A stretch of 64,000 nt of DNA from a virus. Every line of letters begins with the position of its first letter. Position 1 is the first letter of the stretch. Below, piece by piece: positions 37,114 to 45,959 of the stretch. A model generated the notes under the pieces. The model did no database searches. It was not told the DNA's origin and worked only from the letters and a program-made list of their open reading frames with translations. The stretch is taken from positions 18,751 to 82,750 of the IMG/VR virus record IMGVR_UViG_3300049491_000350. One strand, given 5' to 3'. Made by a program: the position numbers and the translations under genes.

Positions 37114-38280
37114 ATGAAACAGATTCTAATTGCAACACTTATTTTAACAAGCGTATTTTCTTTTGGGCAAACCCCAACGGCTACACTAAATGATGCAAAG
37201 ACTTATATCAATGCTAATATAAAAAGCAATGGGCTTAACAGTATCACTGGCGCAAAGCTCAATACAGCTATGACTAAGTTGAGCAACGCTGTAATGGGTA
37301 CTGTTGATTCTCTTGGTACGGAGGTTAAAGCTGTTGGCATAGACGTTAGCTCTATATCCTCAACTGTTAGTACGCATACGGGGCAGATTTCAACTATCAA
37401 CGGACAAATCTCTACAATCAATTCTTCAATAGCATCACTTATTCCACTGCCATCGCAGTCCGGGCAGAGCGGAAAGTACCTTTCAACTGATGGAAGTAAT
37501 TTGAGTTGGCAGGCTGCAAGTGGCGGCGTTCCATACACAGGAGCGACAGGCGATGTGAATTTAGGCAGCAATAATTTTACTGCCGCAATTGGAACTTTTA
37601 ATAATTTCATCAACACTTCCGGCGGCATTATCGTAGGAAATAACTTTAATATAATCCCTGACGGAGGAGGGCTTATGAGATGGGCAACTGGCAGTGGTGC
37701 TATAGTTCAAAATTTTAGTGGGGTTGGCTTCCCTACAAAAACAGTTACATGGCAAAACCAAAGCGGTACGGTTGCGGTAGTAGGAACAACAGTAAATACA
37801 TTCCTTAATACTCCTACCAGTGCGAATCTATTAGCTGCGCTTACGACAAAGACAGGAACAGGCAACGCTGTGTTCGGTACGCTTCCAACTCTTGCAGGCT
37901 TCAATACTCCGCAGGCAGGAACAACGGCAACTGATGGATGGAATTTGGGTACAGGGCAAGCAATATTTAGAAGCACCGCTACAGCTATTACTATTACAGG
38001 CTCAAAACTGATGTTTGATTTTACAAATACAACGGCAGGTACTACTGGCAATCAAACAATTAATAAGCCAAGCGGCAGTGTAAATATTGCTACTGGCGGT
38101 TCTTCTATAACTGTTACTAATAGCTTAGTTAATGCTGCATCAAAAGTGTTCGCAACTATTGCAACCACAGGCATGACAATTTCGGTGGCAAGCATTTCTA
38201 AAAATTCAGGTTCTTTTACAGTTACCCTGACAGGGGTAACGAGTTCGGAGACTATCATTGATTTTTTTGTCATCAATTAA
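37114..38280 (+). CDS. Fibre/adhesin-like protein with Sec signal peptide
   Basis: 388 aa from ATG 37114; the open frame starts at 36952 but overlaps the previous gene, and this ATG begins a clear signal peptide (MKQILIATLILTSVFSFGQ, probable SPase I cut near residue 18). An alpha-helical start (about 20-60, ending in SITGAKLNTAMTKLSNAV) has the same pattern as the gene at 39029, a shared N-terminal module. The rest is beta-rich and Gly/Ser/Thr-rich (GNQTINKPSG), as in fibres and collar adhesins. A signal peptide on such a protein is unusual, because virion proteins assemble in the cytoplasm. Its role could be at the infected-cell surface. Confidence 0.7.
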   Translation: MKQILIATLILTSVFSFGQTPTATLNDAKTYINANIKSNGLNSITGAKLNTAMTKLSNAVMGTVDSLGTEVKAVGIDVSSISSTVSTHTGQISTINGQISTINSSIASLIPLPSQSGQSGKYLSTDGSNLSWQAASGGVPYTGATGDVNLGSNNFTAAIGTFNNFINTSGGIIVGNNFNIIPDGGGLMRWATGSGAIVQNFSGVGFPTKTVTWQNQSGTVAVVGTTVNTFLNTPTSANLLAALTTKTGTGNAVFGTLPTLAGFNTPQAGTTATDGWNLGTGQAIFRSTATAITITGSKLMFDFTNTTAGTTGNQTINKPSGSVNIATGGSSITVTNSLVNAASKVFATIATTGMTISVASISKNSGSFTVTLTGVTSSETIIDFFVIN

Positions 38281-38289
38281 AATATTTTA
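38278..38289. repeat. Boundary palindrome TAAAATATTTTA (copy 11)
   Basis: Perfect palindrome that includes the stop of the gene at 37114 and lies 19 nt before the ATG at 38309. Confidence 0.85.
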
Positions 38290-38308
38290 AAATTTAAACA
38301 AACGCAAA

Positions 38309-39022
38309 ATGAAAACAGTAAAGTTTCAACAGACAACAGTTATCACCGACAATGAAACAGGTGAAGAAATTTCAAGAGATGTAGTTGAGCGTTGCTATGA
38401 CGTTCATGTTCAAATGAACAAGGCTAATACAATGCCTTACGCCAAACTTGTATCCATTGCCTGCAACAATGCTGGTGAAGGAGGCGGCAATAACAATGAG
38501 CCACCAAATGACAATGGCGGCGGCAACAACAACCCTCCTCCTGATGCACCATTGCCAGCCATAGAGCTTGCTTATGAGTTTGTGCTTGACCCGGCATGTG
38601 ATTACACAAACAGGTTTCCAAATTTAAGGGTGGGCAATGCTATCCCAATCAGCAATGCTTCTGGCAACGGACTTGAGTGGACACCAGATGGCAGGTACAC
38701 AGGTTTATTAAGTGCTGGTGCGACAGAAAATACAACAGACCAAGAAGGCCTGACTGGTACTAAAACAATCGAGAGGGTTGACGACCCTAACGCTTATGTT
38801 GCTGTTTTGATGTCGCCAAAAAGGTTTGTTAACCAGTACGACCCGAATGCTTTGGACGGCCGCACACCTGTTGGGAATGCTGATTACAGGCCTGTTGAAA
38901 TACTCGAAGATGGCGTGTTGGCAACAGACTGGACTTATATAGAGGAAGGTAACAATGTTGTTTACTGGAAAAAATTTCCTAATGACATTGTTAGCATCCC
39001 ATCATTAACATTCAATGTTTAA
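38309..39022 (+). CDS. Unknown protein with Pro/Asn/Gly linker, 237 aa
   Basis: N-terminal region (residues 1-50) is alpha/beta with DVVERCYDVHVQMNKAN; a low-complexity linker GGGNNNEPPNDNGG (about 58-80) leads to a beta-rich C-terminal domain (85-237) ending in a strand, TFNV. No signal peptide, unlike its neighbours. The linker separates a small anchor from a beta domain, as in head or tail fibres. Identity not recognised. Confidence 0.65.
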   Translation: MKTVKFQQTTVITDNETGEEISRDVVERCYDVHVQMNKANTMPYAKLVSIACNNAGEGGGNNNEPPNDNGGGNNNPPPDAPLPAIELAYEFVLDPACDYTNRFPNLRVGNAIPISNASGNGLEWTPDGRYTGLLSAGATENTTDQEGLTGTKTIERVDDPNAYVAVLMSPKRFVNQYDPNALDGRTPVGNADYRPVEILEDGVLATDWTYIEEGNNVVYWKKFPNDIVSIPSLTFNV

Positions 39023-39028
39023 TTGATT

Positions 39029-40420
39029 ATGAAAAAGTTAAAATGTTTTATTTCAGCAGTGCTGCTCTTATTGAGCAGCACCTGCTTTTCACAAACTCCA
39101 ACGGAGCTTATTGATTCGATGGAACGGCAGGTGAATAACGACATCGTATTTAATACCACTGGTGCAATTACATCTGCCAAAGTAAACCTTGCCTTTGCAA
39201 ATGTCGCAAGGGCATTAAGGGCTTTAAGGGATACCAGTAACGGCGTAACCTATCCTATTGGCGTGGATGAAAACGGCGACCTGTTTATATATCAAAGCTG
39301 GGTTGATAGCCTCTTTGCTGATGCGAACCCGGCAACTAACACAGGCATTGTACAGTTCTCTGGTTTGTATCTTGGCAACGATACTTTGTACGCTAATATG
39401 GCCTCGCCATTGATATACAAAATTAATGGCAGCACATTCATCCGTTCAACAGAATGGAACACGGTTGTAACCGGGGCATCCCCAAGCCATTACAGGACAG
39501 ATATTATTTACATCAATGCGCTTGAGGAAATAGTTTACGAGGCTGGCGTAGAGAATACTGATGCTGGGCTTGCGGTTGCGCCTACACCGCCATCTGATGT
39601 CGTAGTGCTTGGTTACATGAGTGTGTTTGAGGAATCGCTGCTTGTTATTCCTGTTCCCCCATTGTACCAGCGAAATGGAGTTTTGTATGTTGATGGCAAT
39701 GCTAATGTTGTAACAGACAGTACAGATTTTACTTATCAAAACACCTCTACATTTTCTGACTTAGAGATAGGAAAGAAATTTGCTTTTTCAAATCAGACAA
39801 GGTTTGGGTTGCATGGCGGAAGGGCAAAGATAATTGGCTCTGCATTTGGGATGCAGATAAATGTTGGTAGCGGAGAGAGTGGTGTGCCAGACCCATCGAA
39901 GCATATTGTATTTGGCAACAGGGGTACAGTCTTTGGTGAATTTGGTTGCTCTGTTAACGCAGCACCATTTTATAACTGGTTCAAGTTAACAGATACTGCC
40001 ACCGTTTTTGCTTTAAAGAAAAAAGATGTTGTTACAGACTTGGCAACAGCAGATGCGGTGTGGCACAATGATACTTTAAAGTCAAGGCCAATAACCTATC
40101 ACAAATGGGTAGGGCTTGTATCGCAGACAGGTACTGCTGACCCGGTAGCTATCACTTTAGAGAATACATTCCCGGCAGGCTTTGAGCCGCAATGGCATAG
40201 GGTAGGGCTGGGCAATTACGATGCAACAAACCTGTCAGGAGTAGCAGCTAAGAGGGTGGTATTTGTATCGCCGCTTGAATCAGGCAATCGTGTGTCTGTT
40301 TACAATCAGGTAAACAATAAGGTAATATTCTCTACGTGGACAGAGGCAAGCAGCTACGCAACAACGTGGTCTGACGGGCTGCTTACCAATTGGAGCGTAA
40401 CCATAATACAATACTTCTAA
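39029..40420 (+). CDS. Fibre/adhesin-like protein with Sec signal peptide (2)
   Basis: 463 aa from ATG 39029 (an ATG at 39023 is two codons earlier). The start is a clear signal peptide, MKKLKCFISAVLLLLSSTC then FSQ, with probable cleavage after residue ~20. Residues 22-60 (SMERQVNNDIVFNTTGAITSAKVNLAFANVARAL) resemble the N-terminal module of the protein at 37114. The rest is a beta-rich, Trp- and Tyr-containing receptor-binding-like domain. Position after another signal-bearing fibre gene and before the tailspike-like gene is consistent with a receptor-binding module. The stop is inside a boundary palindrome. Confidence 0.7.
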   Translation: MKKLKCFISAVLLLLSSTCFSQTPTELIDSMERQVNNDIVFNTTGAITSAKVNLAFANVARALRALRDTSNGVTYPIGVDENGDLFIYQSWVDSLFADANPATNTGIVQFSGLYLGNDTLYANMASPLIYKINGSTFIRSTEWNTVVTGASPSHYRTDIIYINALEEIVYEAGVENTDAGLAVAPTPPSDVVVLGYMSVFEESLLVIPVPPLYQRNGVLYVDGNANVVTDSTDFTYQNTSTFSDLEIGKKFAFSNQTRFGLHGGRAKIIGSAFGMQINVGSGESGVPDPSKHIVFGNRGTVFGEFGCSVNAAPFYNWFKLTDTATVFALKKKDVVTDLATADAVWHNDTLKSRPITYHKWVGLVSQTGTADPVAITLENTFPAGFEPQWHRVGLGNYDATNLSGVAAKRVVFVSPLESGNRVSVYNQVNNKVIFSTWTEASSYATTWSDGLLTNWSVTIIQYF

Positions 40421-40429
40421 AATATTTTA
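40418..40429. repeat. Boundary palindrome TAAAATATTTTA (copy 12)
   Basis: Perfect palindrome with the stop of the gene at 39029 inside it, 26 nt before the ATG at 40456. Confidence 0.85.
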
Positions 40430-40455
40430 TAATCAAACAAAAAAGGAGAATTTTT

Positions 40456-43400
40456 ATGAAACAACTAAGGCTATGGAGTTTAGCTCCGCTTATTATGATT
40501 GCGGTGTTTCTGTCCGGGCTGACAACAGCATCGGCACAAGCACCGTATTTGTCCTGTGATTCGTTCTGGGCTGCGAACAACAAGACGTGCAGTGGACGGC
40601 TCAACTTTAATTCAAGTGGTTTATCATCAGCTACCACAGGGATGAAACTGATTGACACATTAAGTGAAAGGTGGATACGCAGTTATGTTGACAGAAGCCT
40701 GCCGAAGATTGGATTGAATTACAGGGATGAGTTCAAGCAAGTGAAGGTTGAGATACCTGACAGCGCAGTGGCGCAAAAGTTTTTTATGTTTGACTACTAC
40801 GCAGTTGACTATGCTTATGACAGCAGGAACTCATTGTGGTGTCAGTTCAAATACGGAGACTATTATCCGCAGCTTTCATTAGGTGTGCGCCCCATAAGTG
40901 GCGCATTGTGGCTTTGTATTGTAAGGCAATACGACACAGCAACCGCAGGTACACACGTACCAAAGGTTTCTATTATCACACCCGTACAACCTATCGTATC
41001 AAACCAAAAGCAGAATATAATTTTTGAAGTAAACTGGCAGAGCAACTATACCGGGTATGTTAAATTATATATTGACGGCGTTTTAAAAGCAACAGTCAAT
41101 GGCCCGAATATGGATAAGTCATACAATATGTCTCAAAGGTCTTACCCTCCATTCAGGCTTGGCAACTATCAGTTTACATGGGGCGATATAGCAACAGCAC
41201 CAGCCATTACAAAACGCACTGTATTATTCAGGCATGTAGTTATTGGTGGGCAGAATATGAACATCAATCAATTGCTCCCTACGCCATCAGTACCTTCTGC
41301 ATTGCAGTTAAATACATCTTCCATTACTACTGCATCATACAGGCAAGGCGGCGTACAGGCATCTGGAACAGTGTTCAACATCAAGGGCAGCAACCTTACT
41401 AGCTTCCCCGGCAATGTAACAATAACCGGAAGCACCCACTATGAAGTATCTGCAACATCTGCAACTACCGGGTTCAGCACCAGCGTAACAGTACCATACA
41501 CATCTGCAACGCTTGCACAAAAGAATCTATGGGTGAGGTTGAAGTCTGGATTATCCAGCAGTGTATATAATGCGGAAACAATATCATTTGCAAATGTTGA
41601 TACAACAATATACTTGACCGTTAATGGGCAGGTGCTTGCTGCAAGCGGCACAAACTATTACATATCTAATGCAGGTAGCGATGTTGCTGCTGGCACATCT
41701 ACCGGAACTGCATGGCAAACTATTAGTAAACTGAATGCTATGTCTGGTGCGTTCTCGTCAGGAGACAGCATCTTCTTCCATCGTGGCGAAACATACTTTG
41801 GTGCTGTGAATGTAGGCAGCAGCAATTTGTATTTTGGTGCTTATGGTTTAGGAACAAGGCCTGTAATTTCTGGCTTCGTAACTGCTGGCTCATGGGTTGC
41901 TGATGTAATGACTGGCGTATGGAAAACACCAGTGAATGCAAAAAACAATTTGATTATGGTAACTAAGGATGGCAAGCCGCAGCAGATAGGCAGATACCCT
42001 AATGCTGATGCAACCAATCATGGATACCTTACGTTTGAGGGCTTCAACACTGGCTACATAATTGACAGCCAGTTGACATCTGCTACCAACTGGACAGGCG
42101 CAGAGCTTCTGTTAAGGGGCAATGACTGGAATATTGACCGCACTATCATTACGTCTCATTCTGGAAACAGATTGAATTACAGGGTAGGTAGGGGCGTTAG
42201 TTCATGGATAACACCATTGTTATCTATTGTAAAAGCCAATTACGGATACTTCATACAGAACGACAAGCGTACACTTGATAAGGCAGGCGAATGGTGGTAT
42301 GACAGCACTGGAAAATACATCTATATGTACTCTGGCGTATCTGCGCCATCTGGCGTTAAAGTTTCTGTGATTGATACGCTGATGAATTGCAGAAACAAAA
42401 ACAATATAACTATTTCGGATATTGATTTTGACGGTGCTAATATGTCTGCTATTTATTTAAAGGATGCCAGTACGCTTACTGTTAAGAACAGCAACATCAC
42501 AAACTGCGGAGCTAAAGGTGTTCATGTTTATAATACATCTGACGTTCTTGTTCAGGCTGTATCGTGTAATAACATTTTAAGCAATAGCATTTATGTCAAC
42601 TCAAAAACTAAAAACAATGTAGCTATCAGGGCTTGCGCTATTAAAAACAATGCGCCACTGGTAGGCATGGGTAGTTACTTTGAATACAACGACAACAAAG
42701 CAATCGTTGGCGTAACAAACAATTTAACTATTGAGGACAACTCTGTTGACAGCACCGGGCTTAACGGTATTGACTGGAACGGCTCAAACGTTTTGATTCA
42801 GCATAACACCGTAAAGAATTTCTGCCTTGAACTGCATGATAACGGAGGCATATATACTTACTTTGATATTAATGGTGGAAGCACCAACATTGCTCTTACA
42901 AACAGGGTGATAAAAGAAAATACTGTGTTGTATGGGTATGGCAATTTCAATGGCACTCCCAGAGGAACTAACAGCGATGCAGCAGATGGAGGCGCAGGTG
43001 TTGCAGGCATCTATCTTGATGGCATAACAGCTAACGTTTCTGTGGTAGATAACAACATTGGTTTTGTTGGCAAGAATGGTATCCATACCAATAACCCAAT
43101 GAACATAACCATCACTGGCAATGTAATATGGGCTGCAAGGAACTACATATCATTCATGGTGTGGCCTTATGGTGTTGTTGGAAACCTGCGGATAACAGGC
43201 AACGTCCTGTTCCCAAGAAACGACAGTGAGAATTTGTATTACTATACCAATGCAAAATACTCTCCGCCTCTTGGATTGAATTTGCAGAACCTTGCATTCA
43301 TAGACAGCAATTACTATTCCCTTTACAATGAGGCTGGTTTTGTTACAGAATTTTCTAATGCTGGCAATATTATAAAGTCATCTCCTTTGAGTTATGATTC

Positions 43401-44139
43401 TTGGAGGGCGACAACCGGGTTCGATGCAAACAGTTATACATCTGTACGGAAGCCTTCATACAAAGTAACCAGTATGGTAAGCGCAAACAAAGCATCCAAT
43501 GCAGGAACATTTAATTCTAACATTACCGGGTACACTGTTTATGGAACAAGCACCACTGGCTTATGGGATAATACCAACAAGATAAATGGTGGCAGCTTGA
43601 AATTCAATTTCACTGCGCCTCAAGCAGGAAGGTTTAGTTTTGTGCATTCGCCTGTTGGCGCAATAAGCAGTGCTAAAAAGTACCTGCTTAGGTACACAAC
43701 GCTTGGTACAGGCTCTGGCATTACTAATGCTTATATCAGGAGGACAGCTTCTCCATACGAGAGCCTTACCCCTGTACAGAGAGGGGTATTCGGTGCTGTT
43801 GTAAAGACGCATGAGTTTTTATTCACTGCACCAACTACCGTTACAGCAGGCAGTATTGTGATTGCTATTGACCAGTCGAGCGGAGCTACTTACCTTGACA
43901 ACATTCAGTTCTACGAAGTGAATGCAACGCTCCTTGATGTACTCTCTGAAATCAGGTATGAGTACAATGATACAGGCGCAGAAAAAGTAATCACGACCTC
44001 AAGGAAATACATAACGGCAGCAGGCGAATCTATTAACGGAAAGATTACCATGCCACCGTACTCAAGTATGATGTTCATTGATAACGGAGCAGCTACTTCG
44101 ACAGCTACAAGCGGCAGGATTTTTAACAAGTATCAGTAA
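40456..44139 (+). CDS. Tailspike-like or secreted glycan-active protein, beta-helix
   Basis: 1227 aa from ATG 40456, preceded by AAAAGGAGAA 5 nt upstream; the earlier ATG at 40390 would overlap the previous gene. Residues 1-26 are a Sec signal peptide (ending TTASA/Q). Residues about 25-275 resemble the jelly-roll heparinase-I-like lyase fold (VNWQSNYTGYVKLYIDGVLKA, LGNYQFTW). Residues 279-396 are an Ig-like domain typical of Bacteroidota secreted proteins (SGTVFNIKGSNLTSFPGNVTI, LWVRLKSGL). Residues 401-~900 form a parallel beta-helix (YYISNAGSDVAAG; repeated NITISDIDFDG, NNLTIEDNSVD). A C-terminal carbohydrate-module-like region and a final MPPYSSMMFIDNG strand follow. It probably degrades a capsule or other host glycan. 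Confidence 0.75.
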   Translation: MKQLRLWSLAPLIMIAVFLSGLTTASAQAPYLSCDSFWAANNKTCSGRLNFNSSGLSSATTGMKLIDTLSERWIRSYVDRSLPKIGLNYRDEFKQVKVEIPDSAVAQKFFMFDYYAVDYAYDSRNSLWCQFKYGDYYPQLSLGVRPISGALWLCIVRQYDTATAGTHVPKVSIITPVQPIVSNQKQNIIFEVNWQSNYTGYVKLYIDGVLKATVNGPNMDKSYNMSQRSYPPFRLGNYQFTWGDIATAPAITKRTVLFRHVVIGGQNMNINQLLPTPSVPSALQLNTSSITTASYRQGGVQASGTVFNIKGSNLTSFPGNVTITGSTHYEVSATSATTGFSTSVTVPYTSATLAQKNLWVRLKSGLSSSVYNAETISFANVDTTIYLTVNGQVLAASGTNYYISNAGSDVAAGTSTGTAWQTISKLNAMSGAFSSGDSIFFHRGETYFGAVNVGSSNLYFGAYGLGTRPVISGFVTAGSWVADVMTGVWKTPVNAKNNLIMVTKDGKPQQIGRYPNADATNHGYLTFEGFNTGYIIDSQLTSATNWTGAELLLRGNDWNIDRTIITSHSGNRLNYRVGRGVSSWITPLLSIVKANYGYFIQNDKRTLDKAGEWWYDSTGKYIYMYSGVSAPSGVKVSVIDTLMNCRNKNNITISDIDFDGANMSAIYLKDASTLTVKNSNITNCGAKGVHVYNTSDVLVQAVSCNNILSNSIYVNSKTKNNVAIRACAIKNNAPLVGMGSYFEYNDNKAIVGVTNNLTIEDNSVDSTGLNGIDWNGSNVLIQHNTVKNFCLELHDNGGIYTYFDINGGSTNIALTNRVIKENTVLYGYGNFNGTPRGTNSDAADGGAGVAGIYLDGITANVSVVDNNIGFVGKNGIHTNNPMNITITGNVIWAARNYISFMVWPYGVVGNLRITGNVLFPRNDSENLYYYTNAKYSPPLGLNLQNLAFIDSNYYSLYNEAGFVTEFSNAGNIIKSSPLSYDSWRATTGFDANSYTSVRKPSYKVTSMVSANKASNAGTFNSNITGYTVYGTSTTGLWDNTNKINGGSLKFNFTAPQAGRFSFVHSPVGAISSAKKYLLRYTTLGTGSGITNAYIRRTASPYESLTPVQRGVFGAVVKTHEFLFTAPTTVTAGSIVIAIDQSSGATYLDNIQFYEVNATLLDVLSEIRYEYNDTGAEKVITTSRKYITAAGESINGKITMPPYSSMMFIDNGAATSTATSGRIFNKYQ

Positions 44140-44159
44140 ACCAAAAAAAACAAAGACTT

Positions 44160-44429
44160 ATGAACCGCTTTAGTTTGCAATTGCGTGATTGGCTGAAAGG
44201 TTTAATCATCGCCGTAGGTACACCAGTGTTGTATTTAATGCAAGAGTTGATTCCAAACTGGAATCTTACTCCAATCGAAAAGGCTGCGCTGTCAGCATTT
44301 GTAACTTACATGCTGAAAAACCTTTTCACTGATGATGTAAAGGCTGCAAAGAAAACACTGGTTAAGGCAAAGGAAATCGAGAAAAAGGCAGAGGAAAAGC
44401 AGCAGCAGAAAAATGATTACCCAGAGTAA
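44160..44429 (+). CDS. Small membrane protein, holin/anchor candidate (89 aa)
   Basis: One hydrophobic segment (GLIIAVGTPVLYLMQEL, about residues 14-30) preceded by positive charges, then a second weaker segment, and a Lys/Glu-rich cytoplasmic tail (KAKEIEKKAEEKQQQKND). Size, a single or double TM and a charged tail fit a small holin or holin-like protein, and it is in the first position of a run of small membrane genes. Exact class cannot be decided from sequence. Confidence 0.55.
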   Translation: MNRFSLQLRDWLKGLIIAVGTPVLYLMQELIPNWNLTPIEKAALSAFVTYMLKNLFTDDVKAAKKTLVKAKEIEKKAEEKQQQKNDYPE

Positions 44430-44501
44430 CAACCTGACACTGGCTCTCCGATGAGAAGCCCAACAAAGAGTAAATTATTAAAGACCAATGAACAACATTT
44501 G

Positions 44502-44513
44502 GAAAATATTTTA
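44502..44513. repeat. Boundary palindrome (copy 13, one mismatch)
   Basis: GAAAATATTTTA, differing from the consensus only in the first base. Its last A is the A of the ATG at 44513. Confidence 0.7.
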
Positions 44514-44890
44514 TGAATGCAAACGACAAAATTTTAGCAGGATTGATTTTACTTTCTTTCTGCTGTTCGTTGGTCGCTCTTTTTTTTGGAAAGAACAACG
44601 ACTTCAAGACCGGGTTAAAAATGTTATTCGGAGGGTTCTTCTTTGGGTGTGTTTCTGCCTACGTTGTACATGATGGTACATTTTTTGAATGGATTAAGCG
44701 GCTTGTAGTTTTGCTGACAAGCATGTTTGGCAAGCCACTGTACGATAAGATTAGCATAAGGATTGGAGCTTGGCTTGATAAGATAGTAACAGCAAAGGTT
44801 GATTCGGTTTCTACCTCTATTAAATCTGAACCGCAAGATGAAACAAAAACACTAAACAAAACATCAAGCAATGACACTTCTAATAGTTAA
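44513..44890 (+). CDS. Small membrane protein, holin candidate (125 aa)
   Basis: Two TM segments (LAGLILLSFCCSLVALFFG, about 8-26, and LKMLFGGFFFGCVSAYVVH, 36-53), a third hydrophobic stretch, and an amphipathic region. The C-terminal tail is charged and disordered (KSEPQDETKTLN, TSSNDTSNS). This fits a phage holin. It overlaps the next gene by 20 nt. Another frame of this region is open from 44488 but is a shadow. Confidence 0.6.
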   Translation: MNANDKILAGLILLSFCCSLVALFFGKNNDFKTGLKMLFGGFFFGCVSAYVVHDGTFFEWIKRLVVLLTSMFGKPLYDKISIRIGAWLDKIVTAKVDSVSTSIKSEPQDETKTLNKTSSNDTSNS

Positions 44891-45287
44891 CGGCATATTT
44901 TTCTTGGTATGCTCCCTCTTTGGAATGTACAGCATGTACAAAAACGATTGCATCATAACAAACAGATGGCTGTTCCTGACGGGATGGTTTTTGTTTGTTT
45001 GTACCATCAGCCTGTCTGCTATCAACTTCCTAAATTATTTTACAGCGCAGGGTATAATCAGTTTTAGTTTTGCTACACTTGGCATAGGGCTACGTGCAAG
45101 CGTGTCTGACTATGTTACAGGTGGGGCAACAATATTATTTGCATTGTATTTATTTTCGCTCCGTAAAAAATGTATGAATGCAGAGTACCTTCCGAGGACA
45201 TTCAGGATATGGATAACAAGGTGGTGGCACTCATTCAAATACAGGCGGCAGCAGAGGAATACAAAACAACTTGAGTTTAAATTTTAA
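44871..45287 (+). CDS. Small membrane protein, 138 aa
   Basis: Four hydrophobic segments over about residues 2-100 (IVNGIFFLVCSLFGMYSMY, WLFLTGWFLFVCTISLSAI, IISFSFATLGIGLRA, GGATILFALYLFSL), then a basic C-terminal tail rich in Arg and Trp (RIWITRWWHSFKYRRQQR). Not recognised, but a polytopic membrane protein among lysis genes could be a holin, pinholin or antiholin. The start overlaps the upstream gene. Confidence 0.6.
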   Translation: MTLLIVNGIFFLVCSLFGMYSMYKNDCIITNRWLFLTGWFLFVCTISLSAINFLNYFTAQGIISFSFATLGIGLRASVSDYVTGGATILFALYLFSLRKKCMNAEYLPRTFRIWITRWWHSFKYRRQQRNTKQLEFKF

Positions 45288-45307
45288 TCACTAATAAAAA
45301 ACAGTTT

Positions 45308-45550
45308 ATGAAAAAGAGAATCTTCATTTTTGCCATTTTACTTATGGCTACGGCAACTACATTTTTAACAGGCTGCTCACCCAGCTATCAATCAGGCGGC
45401 TGGATTATACCAGTGGGCTTGATTGGCTTTAGTGGGTTCAGCTTCTACAAGTATTCAAAGGACAAGGAAAACAAAGCGGCCTTGTACGTTGGCATTGCCC
45501 TGCTTGTAGCTTTCGCCATAGTATTGCTCATGTTTAGAAACGATGGTTAA
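45308..45550 (+). CDS. Small lipoprotein-like membrane protein
   Basis: 80 aa. Lipoprotein signal: MKKRIFIFAILLMATATTFLTGCSPSY, with a lipobox LTGC at residues 20-23. A second hydrophobic segment (about 58-76, ALYVGIALLVAFAIVLLMF) means it may be a lipid-anchored protein with a C-terminal TM. A small outer- or inner-membrane lipoprotein beside holin and endolysin fits an outer-membrane spanin component. It lacks an obvious Pro-rich linker. Confidence 0.6.
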   Translation: MKKRIFIFAILLMATATTFLTGCSPSYQSGGWIIPVGLIGFSGFSFYKYSKDKENKAALYVGIALLVAFAIVLLMFRNDG

Positions 45551-45959
45551 TATGCTGTACTACGCACAACTATACATGCTGCTTATCGCCTTCGCATTAG
45601 GCGCAAGGGATGGAATCAATTACTCCATTTTCAAAGTACCGCAGCAGATGGAATACCTTAAACTGAAAGGCATGTTAAATGCTTGGCATTTTTGTGGAGG
45701 TGTTATTTATCTGCTGGCTTGCCTGCCTGCAATCGCTCTGGTTAACTGGCTACTGGTTATACCATGCCTGCTTGTTCGTGTTTCCATATACGACATAGCG
45801 CACAACCTATTTGCGAAATTCCCGGCTGGGCATCTGGGTACAGAAGCCAAAAGTGATAAGCTGTTTGTGAAACTGTTTGGGAAGGAAGGGGCAATCAAGA
45901 AGGCGGTTGCTTTTATTCTTATCCTTATTACCTTAAACATTGTTTACATCTTAACATGA
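45543..45959 (+). CDS. Small polytopic membrane protein, 138 aa
   Basis: ATG at 45543 overlaps the previous stop; ATG 45552, just past the stop, is equally possible. Hydrophobic segments at about 5-20, 45-75 (AWHFCGGVIYLLACLPAIALVNWLL) and 118-137 (AVAFILILITLNIVYIL). Not recognised. Part of the membrane-protein run and overlaps the start of the next gene, so it is probably co-translated with it. Confidence 0.6.
   Translation: MVNMLYYAQLYMLLIAFALGARDGINYSIFKVPQQMEYLKLKGMLNAWHFCGGVIYLLACLPAIALVNWLLVIPCLLVRVSIYDIAHNLFAKFPAGHLGTEAKSDKLFVKLFGKEGAIKKAVAFILILITLNIVYILT

Noticed and set aside
44488-44673. 61-aa open frame overlapping the holin candidate
   Set aside because: It is a different frame of the same region; the 125-aa frame has clear TM segments and the boundary palindrome at its ATG.
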